Source: Eudoraea sp.
GTDB taxonomy: Bacteria > Bacteroidota > Bacteroidia > Flavobacteriales > Flavobacteriaceae
Assembly: GCA_013042125.1 (NCBI GenBank)
Contig: JABDQS010000319.1
Location: 1-15,488 of the forward strand
DNA length: 15,488 nucleotides
Direction: 5' to 3'
The position numbers were made by a program, and so were the translations under genes. The first letter of the stretch is position 1. Each line of letters starts with the position of its first letter. Shown piece by piece: positions 8,312 to 15,488 of the stretch. Below the pieces are notes generated by a model. That model ran no database searches and was not told the DNA's origin. It saw only the letters and a program-made list of their open reading frames with translations.

Positions 8312-11300
8312 CTACTCTATAAAGAGATAATTTAATTGTAAGGCATTAAAGGCCTCGTTAAAGGCTTTGATCTCCTTGCTTACCAGAGCATCAAATTGAT
8401 TCAATTGTTCTGTGATCTTCGCAGAGAGCTCATTCTTAACCGCTATATCCTGATCTGTAGGATGAAAATCATCAATAGATACCAAACTGTTCAAATGGGC
8501 CAGTTTATTGGTCAGTCTGATCGGAAAATTCAAAGGATCCTGTCCGCTTCTATTCTGTGTCTGATACAGCGCCTTCTCAACTTCCCCAAAATCATTCTTC
8601 ATGTTTTTAGCTTTCTCCACCAATTCTTTTGTAGCATCGTTGCCTTTGTATTGTGCCATAAAAGCATCGAGCTGAGTCGTGATTTTTCTGATCTTTTTGA
8701 TGGACGCATGCGCCTTATCTACCATGCCGTTGATATCCGAAATAAAATCGAATTGAGTTTGCATCTGGGCAACACTCACCTCAGCCCTCGGATCTGGTAA
8801 AATGGCAAAGGTTTGCATCTGAGTATCACCATTGACATTGAGATGTACCTTATACGATCCAGGGACGGCCTTTGCCCCATTTAGATTTGCCCACCACATG
8901 ATCATTCCTTTAAAATCCTGGGCTCCTTTTCCACGTGTATTCCAAACATGGGTGTTCCCCCCTTTTTTTGGTTTTAGTTTTTCGTCTGCTTCCTTTGCGT
9001 ATGTACTAAAGGTAGCAAGGGTGTCTCCCGCAACAGAAGTATAGGTTAAGGCAACACTATCTTTTTCAGACAGGTCCTTTAAATAATAGTGGGTAATTAC
9101 ACCGTTGGGATGATTCTGTCCTTCCGTTTTTGAAGGGTTCCTGCTTGTACCGCCTTTAGTTCTATAGGAATCCTTTGGCTGATATAGAATGGTTTTATTT
9201 GCCGAATTGCCTTCATTTAACTGATGCAGCACAGTGAGGTCGTCAATGATCCAAAGGCTTCTTCCCTGAGTAGCAACAATTAGATTATTGTCTTTCAAGG
9301 TTAAATCTGTGATAGGTACTATGGGCAGATTTAATTGGAATGGTTTCCAGTTTCGGCCATCATCGAATGAGATATACATACCGGTTTCAGTTCCTGCATA
9401 TAGCAACCCTTTCCTTTTAGGATCTTCCCTAACCACTCTGGTAAAATGTTCCTTATTTATCCCATTGGTGATCTTCTGCCATGTTTGGCCGTAGTCTGTT
9501 GTTTTGTACAAATACGGTTGAAAATCTCCCAATTTATAACGTGTGGCTGCCACATAGCAAGTCCCTTCATCAAAGGCCGAAGGTTCTATACTATTCACCA
9601 TGGACCAATCTGGCATGTTTGCCGGCGTTACGTTCTCCCAGTTGCCTCCACCATCTTTCGATACATGGATCAGTCCGTCATCACTCCCAACCCAAAGGAG
9701 TCCCTCTTTCAGTGGACTTTCATTAGCGGCAAAAATGGTGCAGTAGTATTCCACACCTGTATTATCCTGAGTTATTGGGCCTCCACTTGAGACCAATTTA
9801 TCCGGATCATTTCTTGTGAGATCTCCACTTAAGAGTTCCCAACTCTGTCCTTCATTCGTACTCATATGCACATGGTTGGAAAAGGTGTACAGCTTTTTGG
9901 GATCGTGTTTGCTAAAAATGATGGGGAAGTTCCACTGAAAACGATATTTCATCCCTTCCGCCCCATAGCCCATAGGGTTGTCTGGCCAGACATTGATTCC
10001 ACGTACGGTATTTGCATCATGGTTCACCCTTGTAAGGAATCCACCATAACTTCCGCCATACACGATCTCATTATTTGTAGGGTCTACAGCGATATGAGCA
10101 GATTCTCCTCCGGCAGTAGATTCCCAGTCATCATCTCCGATGCTTCTCCCTTCACTACGGTGTTTTATCCGGATAGTAGAATTATCCTGTTGAGCCGCAT
10201 AAATACGATACGGGAAGGCATTATCTGTGGTAACTCTGTAAAATTGAGCTGTAGGCTGATTGTAATAAGTACTCCATGTATCTCCACCATCATAAGACAC
10301 CTGGGCTCCACCATCGTCCCCAATGATCATCCTTTCTGGGTTTTCTGGTGCTATCCAGAGATCGTGATGATCTCCATGGGGGGCATTAAAGGTGTTGAAG
10401 CTTTTTCCACCATCAGTAGATTTATGATAGCGCACATTTAGAACGTACACCACATCTTCATTTTCAGTATCTGCATATACCCTTGTATAATACCAGGCCC
10501 GCTGACGCAATTTTCTTTCAGAATTAACCTGGCTCCATTTCTTTCCACCGTCTTCTGAACGATATAGGCCGCCTTTTTCTTTGTTTTCAACTATGGCCCA
10601 GACACGCTGAGCATTTTTTGGTGAGACCGCAACACCAATGATCCCCAATGTATCCTTAGGAAAGCCTTCGTTCTTAGAGATCTCGGTCCAGTTCTCGCCA
10701 CTATCAGTACTTTTCCATAAGGCAGATCCGTCGCCTCCACTGCTAAGGCTGTAGGGCGTTCTTTTTGCCCTCCAGGTAGATGCATACATAATCCTGGGAT
10801 TGGTTGGGTCCAAAACGAGATCTACCGCCCCGGCCTGATCGTTTACAAACAGAGTTTTCCTCCAGGTATTTCCTCCATCCTGGCTCTTATAGATCCCACG
10901 TTCATTAGAAGGTTTGTAGATGTCGCCGAGAACGGCAGCATATACAGTATTGGGATCATTTGGATGAATTCTGATACGAGGTACGTGCCTGCTATTTTTA
11001 AGCCCGACAGACTGCCAGGTCTTGCCGGCATCTACCGTTTTCCATATGCCATAACCTGATGAAACATTTCCTCTCAGGGTTTTTTCACCTCCTCCAACAT
11101 AGATCACATTAGGATCACTTTTAGCAACCTCCACGGCACCTATGCTTCCACCAAAAAAGCCGTCAGAAATATTTTCCCAGCTGCGGCCCCCGTCCATGGT
11201 CTTCCATACTCCACCTCCCGTAGCACCAAAATAAAACAGATTGGGTTTTCCGGGAACTCCTGTGACCGCTGCCGATCTACCTCCTCTAAAAGGACCTACC

Positions 11301-11443
11301 TGGCGGTATTCCAAACTAGAATACAAGGCCTCAGGATACCTGTCTATTGCTGTTGTGTTCTTTTTACTACGTTGTGCATTGCTAGTTAGCGCTACAGTGC
11401 AACAGGCCAGTAACAGGCCAAAAAAATACGTCTTTGCTTTCAT
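8312..11443 (-). CDS. Secreted VPS10/Asp-box beta-propeller protein, paralogue 1
   Basis: 1043 residues from the ATG at 11441-11443, which gives a standard signal peptide ending near SNAQ; an ATG four codons earlier (11453-11455) is also possible. It shares its whole plan with the downstream gene: GPFRGGRS near residue 50, ERGIYKSxDGG, QRAWYY, HGDxHDLWI, DGGA, PTAQFYR, QQDN, AGGESA and WNxPII all recur in the same order. Asp-boxes such as TMDGGRSW (82-89), TVDAGKTW (136-143) and SQDGGNTW (187-194) repeat through the first ~700 residues. The C-terminal third has lysine-rich helical segments and no recognisable anchor. It is first in the minus-strand cluster, so its promoter should lie in the ~200-nt divergent region, though I found no convincing consensus there. 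Probably periplasmic or secreted; a peptide or glycan-binding role is only an inference. Confidence 0.88.
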   Translation of the reverse strand: MKAKTYFFGLLLACCTVALTSNAQRSKKNTTAIDRYPEALYSSLEYRQVGPFRGGRSAAVTGVPGKPNLFYFGATGGGVWKTMDGGRSWENISDGFFGGSIGAVEVAKSDPNVIYVGGGEKTLRGNVSSGYGIWKTVDAGKTWQSVGLKNSRHVPRIRIHPNDPNTVYAAVLGDIYKPSNERGIYKSQDGGNTWRKTLFVNDQAGAVDLVLDPTNPRIMYASTWRAKRTPYSLSSGGDGSALWKSTDSGENWTEISKNEGFPKDTLGIIGVAVSPKNAQRVWAIVENKEKGGLYRSEDGGKKWSQVNSERKLRQRAWYYTRVYADTENEDVVYVLNVRYHKSTDGGKSFNTFNAPHGDHHDLWIAPENPERMIIGDDGGAQVSYDGGDTWSTYYNQPTAQFYRVTTDNAFPYRIYAAQQDNSTIRIKHRSEGRSIGDDDWESTAGGESAHIAVDPTNNEIVYGGSYGGFLTRVNHDANTVRGINVWPDNPMGYGAEGMKYRFQWNFPIIFSKHDPKKLYTFSNHVHMSTNEGQSWELLSGDLTRNDPDKLVSSGGPITQDNTGVEYYCTIFAANESPLKEGLLWVGSDDGLIHVSKDGGGNWENVTPANMPDWSMVNSIEPSAFDEGTCYVAATRYKLGDFQPYLYKTTDYGQTWQKITNGINKEHFTRVVREDPKRKGLLYAGTETGMYISFDDGRNWKPFQLNLPIVPITDLTLKDNNLIVATQGRSLWIIDDLTVLHQLNEGNSANKTILYQPKDSYRTKGGTSRNPSKTEGQNHPNGVITHYYLKDLSEKDSVALTYTSVAGDTLATFSTYAKEADEKLKPKKGGNTHVWNTRGKGAQDFKGMIMWWANLNGAKAVPGSYKVHLNVNGDTQMQTFAILPDPRAEVSVAQMQTQFDFISDINGMVDKAHASIKKIRKITTQLDAFMAQYKGNDATKELVEKAKNMKNDFGEVEKALYQTQNRSGQDPLNFPIRLTNKLAHLNSLVSIDDFHPTDQDIAVKNELSAKITEQLNQFDALVSKEIKAFNEAFNALQLNYLFIE

Positions 11444-11528
11444 CTTATTATGCATCTTGGAGTTTGTCAGCCTTAAATGTACCAAAAAAGACTAGAATGA
11501 AAAACGGGTATTTTATATCGGAATGCCA

Positions 11529-11559
11529 TTAGGCTGGTACGGGATTGTTTCTATGTTTG
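11529..11559 (+). promoter_or_regulatory. Candidate promoter of the PQQ dehydrogenase gene
   Basis: TATGTTTG at 11552-11559 matches the Bacteroidota -7 consensus TAnnTTTG in full. TTAG at 11529-11532, one mismatch from the TTTG -33 box, sits exactly 19 nt upstream. Transcription would begin near 11565 and give a leader of about 80 nt to the ATG at 11647. This also argues against the in-frame TTG at 11545 as the start. Confidence 0.45.
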
Positions 11560-11646
11560 ATGAATCTCGGTTCTTACTTGAAAATCCGGTCCACGATTCT
11601 CTTACTTATTTGTATCTTTTTAGCAACTATCGTTTTCTTTTTAAGT

Positions 11647-13866
11647 ATGAATATACGCAGCATGTTTTCTTTCAGAAATGGGTTGTTACTTTGGGTTATG
11701 GTCATTGTGTTGTTCTTGGGATGTGGTCCTTCAGACAGATCAAAAGAATTTCTGGAAGCCATCAATACAAACCCGGATTACAAGACCTGGTCTCATTACC
11801 TGGGTGATAAACAACGCACTCATTATTCCGTCCTTCATGAAATAGATACCAACAATGTGCACCTCTTAGAGCCTGCCTGGCATTACAAAAGTGGGGTACT
11901 TCAGGAGAAAGGACATAGCCAGATACAAACCAATCCGCTTGTCTTAGGGGACACTCTATATGGCATTAATCCACACAATGCACTTTTTGCTCTGAAGGCC
12001 GATACCGGTGAACTTTTATGGGAGTTTACCCCGGAAAACCTCGATGAAACCGGGTTAGGGCTGAGTAGAGGATTAACCGCCTGGAGTTCGGATTCAGATG
12101 AACCGGGCAGAATATTCTATGCTTCCGGTTACAAGCTTTATGCAATAGATCTGCTTTCCGGAACCCTGGTATTGTCCTTTGGAGAACAGGGAAGTATAGA
12201 CCTGAGAAAGGGCCTCGGTAGAGAGACCTCTAAAGTCCCTATTGTACTTACTACACCGGGCGTAATTTATAAGGATCTTTTAATACTTGGAGGACGTACC
12301 TCTGAATCTCCCGGTGCCGCACCGGGACATATAAGAGCCTATAATGTATTGTCTGGTAAAATGGAATGGATCTTCCATACCATCCCGCAACCTGGTGAAT
12401 ACGGGTATGAAACCTGGCCTGAAGAGGCCTATAAAACCTCAGGTGGCGCCAATAATTGGGCCGGTATGGCCCTGGATGAACCACGTGGAATTGTGTATGT
12501 CCCAACCGGTTCTGCAGCTTTCGATTGGTATGGAGGCGATCGATTGGGAGACAACCTTTTTGCTAATTCGCTTTTAGCATTGGATGCTAAAACAGGTGAG
12601 CGTATTTGGCATTTTCAAATGGTGAAGCACGACCTTTGGGATCGAGATCTTCCTGCACCTCCAAATCTGTTTGAAATGGAGCATAATGGAGCCATGGTAC
12701 CGGCTGTTGCACAGATCACTAAAAGTGGCCATGTTTTTATTTTTAACAGACTCACAGGAATTCCTCTGTTCCCAATGGAAGAAAAAGAATATCCCGGAAC
12801 CACCTTAGAAGGAGATATAGCTGCCAGCACCCAGGTACTTCCCATAAAACCTGCACCTTTCGCCAAACAGTCTCTAAAGGAAGAAGATCTTTACGCGCCA
12901 GACCAACCGGCTTTCGTGGATGATTTTATTGATAAGGCACAGAATTTTAGTCCGCCTACGGTACGTGAAAAATTAGCTGAGGTAACCTCCAATGGTCAAT
13001 TTATCCCGATAGATACCCGAGGTGTGATTTTATATCCCGGAGCCGATGGAGGTGGTGAGTGGGGAGGAGCCGCACTAGATCCAAGAACCGGTATCATGTA
13101 CGTAAACGGAAACGAAATGGCCTGGATAGTTCGGATGGCCAAGGTTGGTGAAAAAGACGGCAAACCCTTAAGTAAGGGCGCTACACTGGCACAGATCCAT
13201 TGTGTGCGATGCCATGGTGGTGAATTTCAGGGTATTGGTGTAATTCCTGAATTGCAAAATGTAAAAATGAGATTAGATGCTTCTGAAATTCAGTACCAAA
13301 TTTTGAATGGAAAAGGTGCTATGCCGGCCATGCCCAATTTAACGGAAGATGAATCCGCCTTGATCGCAGCTTTCTTAACAAATATGGAAGAGAAAGAATC
13401 AGAAAGCAATGATCACGGTACAGTGAGTAAAATTACTAGTAGATACGCTATGGTAGGTTTTGGACGATTTAAGGATAACAGAGGCTACCCCGTAATGAAT
13501 CCCCCATGGGGAACCCTTAATGCAATTGACCTTAACACCGGGGAATATGTATGGAAAATACCCCTGGGACATGAAGAAGGTCTGGAAGATCCGGAGGTTG
13601 CTGTTTCCGGGCTGGAAAATTACGGAGGACCCGTAATAACAGCAGGTGGAGTGTTGTTTATTGCAGCCACAAAAGATGAAAAATTCAGGGCATTTCATAT
13701 GAGAACCGGTGAATTATTATGGGAAACCAGGCTGCCTGCCGGCGGCTATGCTACTCCGGCAACCTATGAAGTAGGTGGTAAACAATATCTGGTAATAGCT
13801 TGTGGGGGCGGTAAAATGGGCACTAAACCTGGAGCCTCCTATATAGCTTTTGCCCTTCCCAAATAA
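11647..13866 (+). CDS. PQQ-dependent dehydrogenase lipoprotein with internal c-type haem
   Basis: 739 residues from the ATG at 11647; an ATG five codons later (11662) is equally possible, while an upstream TTG (11545) would bury the lipoprotein signal. A hydrophobic stretch ends in the lipobox LFLGC, with lipidated C26. The propeller carries W-motif strands such as ALKADTGELLWEF (115-127), GGRTSESPGAAPGHIRAY (215-232), NNWAGMALD (269-277) and DLWDRDLPAPP (329-339) with K359 in ITKSG. This is the glucose-dehydrogenase-like group that oxidises sugars or alcohols with PQQ. Between propeller blades (about 505-585) lies a cytochrome c domain: CVRCH (C519, C522, H523) with M559 or M562 as likely sixth ligand. 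This would pass electrons from PQQ to an outside acceptor. Substrate cannot be read from the sequence. No PQQ-biosynthesis gene is in the window. Confidence 0.9.
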   Translation: MNIRSMFSFRNGLLLWVMVIVLFLGCGPSDRSKEFLEAINTNPDYKTWSHYLGDKQRTHYSVLHEIDTNNVHLLEPAWHYKSGVLQEKGHSQIQTNPLVLGDTLYGINPHNALFALKADTGELLWEFTPENLDETGLGLSRGLTAWSSDSDEPGRIFYASGYKLYAIDLLSGTLVLSFGEQGSIDLRKGLGRETSKVPIVLTTPGVIYKDLLILGGRTSESPGAAPGHIRAYNVLSGKMEWIFHTIPQPGEYGYETWPEEAYKTSGGANNWAGMALDEPRGIVYVPTGSAAFDWYGGDRLGDNLFANSLLALDAKTGERIWHFQMVKHDLWDRDLPAPPNLFEMEHNGAMVPAVAQITKSGHVFIFNRLTGIPLFPMEEKEYPGTTLEGDIAASTQVLPIKPAPFAKQSLKEEDLYAPDQPAFVDDFIDKAQNFSPPTVREKLAEVTSNGQFIPIDTRGVILYPGADGGGEWGGAALDPRTGIMYVNGNEMAWIVRMAKVGEKDGKPLSKGATLAQIHCVRCHGGEFQGIGVIPELQNVKMRLDASEIQYQILNGKGAMPAMPNLTEDESALIAAFLTNMEEKESESNDHGTVSKITSRYAMVGFGRFKDNRGYPVMNPPWGTLNAIDLNTGEYVWKIPLGHEEGLEDPEVAVSGLENYGGPVITAGGVLFIAATKDEKFRAFHMRTGELLWETRLPAGGYATPATYEVGGKQYLVIACGGGKMGTKPGASYIAFALPK

Positions 13867-13879
13867 GGTAATTTAATCA

Positions 13880-14221
13880 ATGAAAAAGTTCGACTGGAAA
13901 AAAGTGGGGTATATCTTTGGAATAGTCCTCTTCTTTGTGGGGACATTAGACCCTCTTGAAGGAAGTGTACTTATCGTATTTGGAAGTGTCATACTGACAT
14001 TTATTACCAAACGGACTAATGACCGCCACAAGAAATGGTTCAGGCTGAATGCCATCCTGATCATTATAGGGGTTATCTTTATGTTTTATCTGTCCTCCTT
14101 GGGAGGTTTTGGGGGTGCTTCAGAATTATCCTGGTGGTGGGCTTTGCTTATACTTCCCTATCCTGTAGGTTGGCTAAGCCAGGTAATACTATTACTTATG
14201 CGGCTATTTGAAAAAAAGTAA
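13880..14221 (+). CDS. Small integral membrane protein, unknown function
   Basis: 113 residues from the ATG at 13880, 13 nt after the dehydrogenase stop; AAGG overlapping that stop may be a weak ribosome site. A basic N-terminus (KKFDWKK) is followed by about four hydrophobic segments: roughly 9-22, 28-42, 56-73 and 86-108. A basic loop (TKRTNDRHKKWFR, about 43-55) lies between the second and third, and a glycine-rich turn with the WWW tract (GGFGGASELSWWW) lies between the last two. I do not recognise a family and see no cofactor-binding histidine pair or cysteine motif that would make it an electron carrier. The tight spacing makes co-transcription with the dehydrogenase likely; a functional link is inference only. 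Confidence 0.75.
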   Translation: MKKFDWKKVGYIFGIVLFFVGTLDPLEGSVLIVFGSVILTFITKRTNDRHKKWFRLNAILIIIGVIFMFYLSSLGGFGGASELSWWWALLILPYPVGWLSQVILLLMRLFEKK

Positions 14222-14230
14222 GTGCTTATA

Positions 14231-14262
14231 ATAAAATAAAAAGGGAGGTATTACCCCCCTTT
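14231..14262 (-). terminator. Intrinsic terminator of the outer-membrane barrel gene
   Basis: AAAGGGAGGT (14240-14249) pairs with ACCCCCCTTT (14253-14262) over 10 bp with one A-C mismatch and a 3-nt loop. On the minus strand the stem is followed by TTTTTATTTTATT, a good U-rich tail, and it begins 23 nt after the barrel gene stop. On the plus strand only TTT precedes GAAAATG, so termination of the dehydrogenase transcript here would be weaker. Confidence 0.75.
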
Positions 14263-14285
14263 GAAAATGTATCCCTGATTCTTTT

Positions 14286-14828
14286 TTAAAATCGGTATCC
14301 TACACCCAGTTGAAAACCTTTCGTCTTTAACGAAAAATCACCAAAACCAGTATCTTCCTCTGCAATATTTGAGAGCCCTAAATTGTAGCGGGCATCCACA
14401 AAAAATCCGCCAACAAGTTCATAGGCTGCGCCAAAATTCAAGGCAAAATTGGAAGACTTCAGGCCTTCGGTTCCTCCTTCAGCATCTACTAACAACCCTA
14501 ATTGTGGTCCGGCTTGTACATTCAATCCTTCAATTAAATAATACTTTAACATCAATGGAACGTTAAAATACGTAACATCCCCGTCCTTGGCACCTTCAAT
14601 TGAATACTGAATCTCTGGCTGGAAATGTACTTTGTCTGAGAGGCCCACATCGAGCAAGCCACCTACAAAAATACTGGTTGCACCATCGGGGGAAGCCCCC
14701 TCGGAATCAAAGGAAATTTTAAGATTGGAGAAATTGGCTCCTGCCTTTACTCCAAATGTAATTCCCTGTGCCTGAGCGTTACCTATGAAGGCTACTGCGG
14801 CAACCAAACTAATGATCATTTTTTTCAT
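14286..14828 (-). CDS. Outer-membrane beta-barrel protein (OMP_b-brl type)
   Basis: 180 residues with a signal peptide MKKMIISLVAAVAFIGNAQA cut before Q21. The mature protein starts GITFGVKAGANFSNL, the usual first strand of the Bacteroidota PorT/OMP_b-brl family. Alternating strand patterns follow, including FQPEIQYS, FNVPLMLKYYL, VQAGPQLGLLVDA, LNFGAAYEL and VDARYNLGLSNI, and it ends in the aromatic C-terminal residue F (GVGYRF) expected for barrel insertion. About eight strands fit the length. It would sit in the outer membrane; ligand or pore function cannot be assigned. It is a single-gene unit with its own candidate promoter and terminator. Confidence 0.9.
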   Translation of the reverse strand: MKKMIISLVAAVAFIGNAQAQGITFGVKAGANFSNLKISFDSEGASPDGATSIFVGGLLDVGLSDKVHFQPEIQYSIEGAKDGDVTYFNVPLMLKYYLIEGLNVQAGPQLGLLVDAEGGTEGLKSSNFALNFGAAYELVGGFFVDARYNLGLSNIAEEDTGFGDFSLKTKGFQLGVGYRF

Positions 14829-14862
14829 TGAATGCTATTTCTTTTATTGGTTAATAACACCT

Positions 14863-14870
14863 CAAAATTA
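14863..14870 (-). promoter_or_regulatory. Candidate -7 promoter element of the barrel gene
   Basis: Read on the minus strand the bases are TAATTTTG, matching TAnnTTTG, 34 nt upstream of the ATG at 14828. Transcription would start near 14857. No convincing TTTG -33 box is present at normal spacing in this AT-rich stretch. Confidence 0.45.
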
Positions 14871-14934
14871 TATCATATTTTAATACGTTTCATATTTATT
14901 TTTCACTAAAGAAAAACCTTTTAGCCTCCACAAT

Positions 14935-15255
14935 TTAAATATTTGTCAAGAATGATAAGTCCTTAGAATTACACCAAAATCCTAAAAGCTTCCTTATTCT
15001 TTTCGGATCCGATAAATCAAGGTTCTTCTCCATCAGATGTTTGATCTTTGGCGTTGTTTTCTTTACAGATAGCTCAAAAGAGGTAAGTGCTTCTTCCTGT
15101 TGTAATACCTTGTATTCCTCTTAATTAGAATAACAGATTTCCAGGGTTATTACGGCCCCAATCAAACAAACCTTTAAGACAAAATAGCGACAAGGCCCTT
15201 GCCCAGTCTTTTTGCCAATTACAGCAACGTTCTTCGTTCTTGCGTCATTCATCAT
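14935..15255 (-). pseudogene. Possible gene remnant broken by one in-frame TAA
   Basis: From an ATG at 15253-15255 a frame runs 44 codons to a TAA at 15121-15123, then continues in the same frame for 61 more codons to a TAA at 14935-14937. The first part starts MMNDARTKNVAVIGKKTG and holds a hydrophobic segment (about residues 25-40). The second part is charged and protein-like, including KTTPKIKHLMEKNLDLSDPK and RKLLGFWCNSKD. Read together it resembles a ~105-residue single-span protein disabled by one nonsense codon. Alternatives are two unrelated short frames, a non-coding region with chance coding look, or a sequencing error at the TAA. I do not recognise homologues. Confidence 0.3.
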
Positions 15256-15313
15256 TTTTAATTCAACATTCTGTTATCATTCCTATACGTTGTGCTTCGT
15301 AACAAGGGCAAGG
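15197..15313. repeat. Nested inverted repeats
   Basis: Outer arms CCTTGCCC (15197-15204) and GGGCAAGG (15306-15313) enclose inner arms CAACGT (15225-15230) and ACGTTG (15287-15292). Arm spacing is 20 nt on the left and 13 nt on the right, so the dyads nest imperfectly. TTACAGCA also occurs twice directly (15219-15226 and 15337-15344). This could fold as a structured RNA or be a recombination-site-like relic; the short arms make chance possible. Confidence 0.35.
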
Positions 15314-15377
15314 TAGCTTTGCAATCCACAACGGACTTACAGCAGATGCGTCGTGATGAATAGAGATAAGTTAGCGT

Positions 15378-15488
15378 TTATTGGTCCGTTTCCTTAACCA
15401 TAAGGGAGGTCTTCACTTCATTTCTGAGATAATATCCTGTTACCAGGGTAGACAAGGTGTCCGCAATTGGAAATGACAACCACACGCC
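15378..15488 (-). CDS. MATE-family efflux transporter, C-terminal end only
   Basis: The last 36 codons and a TAA stop (15378-15380) are present; the rest lies beyond the right edge. The visible peptide begins GVWLSFPIADTLSTLVTGYY, which matches the final membrane helix of Bacteroidota MATE (NorM/DinF-like) sodium- or proton-driven exporters, where G-V-W-x-x-F-P-I-A-D is common. A polar tail with R, N, E and K residues follows. Because so little is present, the assignment rests on this single motif. Confidence 0.65.
   Translation of the reverse strand, partial: GVWLSFPIADTLSTLVTGYYLRNEVKTSLMVKETDQ

Larger units (their letters stand above)
14829..15377. other. 549-nt stretch without an intact gene
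   Basis: Between the barrel gene and the MATE gene end there is no intact reading frame of convincing length on either strand. The left quarter is very AT-rich and holds the barrel promoter; the middle holds the broken frame; the right third holds nested inverted repeats and no recognised RNA gene. Confidence 0.6.

Noticed and set aside
8396..8800. 134-codon plus-strand open frame
   Set aside because: Antisense shadow of the C-terminal helical part of propeller paralogue 1; no signal peptide or family motif.
9866..10441. 191-codon open frame on the plus strand inside propeller paralogue 1
   Set aside because: It lies fully antisense to a strong, motif-rich coding region, has no recognisable domain, and its residues mirror the codon pattern of the opposite strand.
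11545..11646. Start of the PQQ dehydrogenase at the TTG 11545
   Set aside because: It would put an extra hydrophobic segment before the lipoprotein signal and lies inside the candidate promoter.
15225..15295. Integron attC-like site (CAACGT ... ACGTTGTGC)
   Set aside because: The core GTTGTGC breaks the GTTRRRY consensus, inner L boxes are not evident, and no integrase or cassette gene is nearby.

Overview
The window looks like a chromosomal segment of a marine-type flavobacterium (Bacteroidota, probably Flavobacteriaceae). This rests on several things: AT-leaning base composition, few strong Shine-Dalgarno sites, TAnnTTTG-type -7 promoter elements, an OMP_b-brl type outer-membrane barrel, large secreted VPS10/Asp-box propellers, and a PQQ-dependent lipoprotein dehydrogenase. 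No insertion sequence, prophage, CRISPR array, tRNA or rRNA is visible.

Layout, left to right. Seven genes lie on the minus strand from about 11.44 kb down to the left edge. In transcription order they are: two tandem paralogous secreted Asp-box propeller proteins of identical length (1043 aa each from the chosen starts); a HemJ/CopD-like membrane protein whose ATG overlaps the preceding stop (TAATG); a sensor histidine kinase with a TTG start and no response regulator nearby; a crotonase-fold enoyl-CoA hydratase; a secreted 516-aa protein of unknown function; and a radical SAM protein of the SplB/PA0069 type cut by the left edge. The kinase, crotonase and secreted protein are 9-20 nt apart and probably form one transcript. 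The radical SAM gene has its own -7 element, lying inside a near-perfect inverted repeat.

From about 11.65 kb the plus strand carries a PQQ-dependent dehydrogenase lipoprotein with a c-type haem site inside the propeller, followed after 13 nt by a small membrane protein. This pair diverges from the propeller genes across about 200 nt and converges on a minus-strand outer-membrane barrel gene, with a terminator hairpin between them that favours the barrel gene. The right end (14.83-15.38 kb) is a 549-nt stretch without an intact gene. It holds the barrel promoter, a reading frame broken by one in-frame stop (probable gene remnant), and nested inverted repeats. The window ends in the last 36 codons of a MATE-family transporter.

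Functionally the segment is mostly envelope and surface: two secreted propellers, one electron-transferring periplasmic or outer-membrane lipoprotein, one barrel, one haem-pathway membrane enzyme and one membrane sensor. I do not see a clear new defence or mobile system. The points most worth checking are the paralogous propeller pair coupled to hemJ, the haem-containing PQQ enzyme with its small membrane neighbour, the dyad upstream of the radical SAM gene, and the broken frame with nested repeats at the right end.
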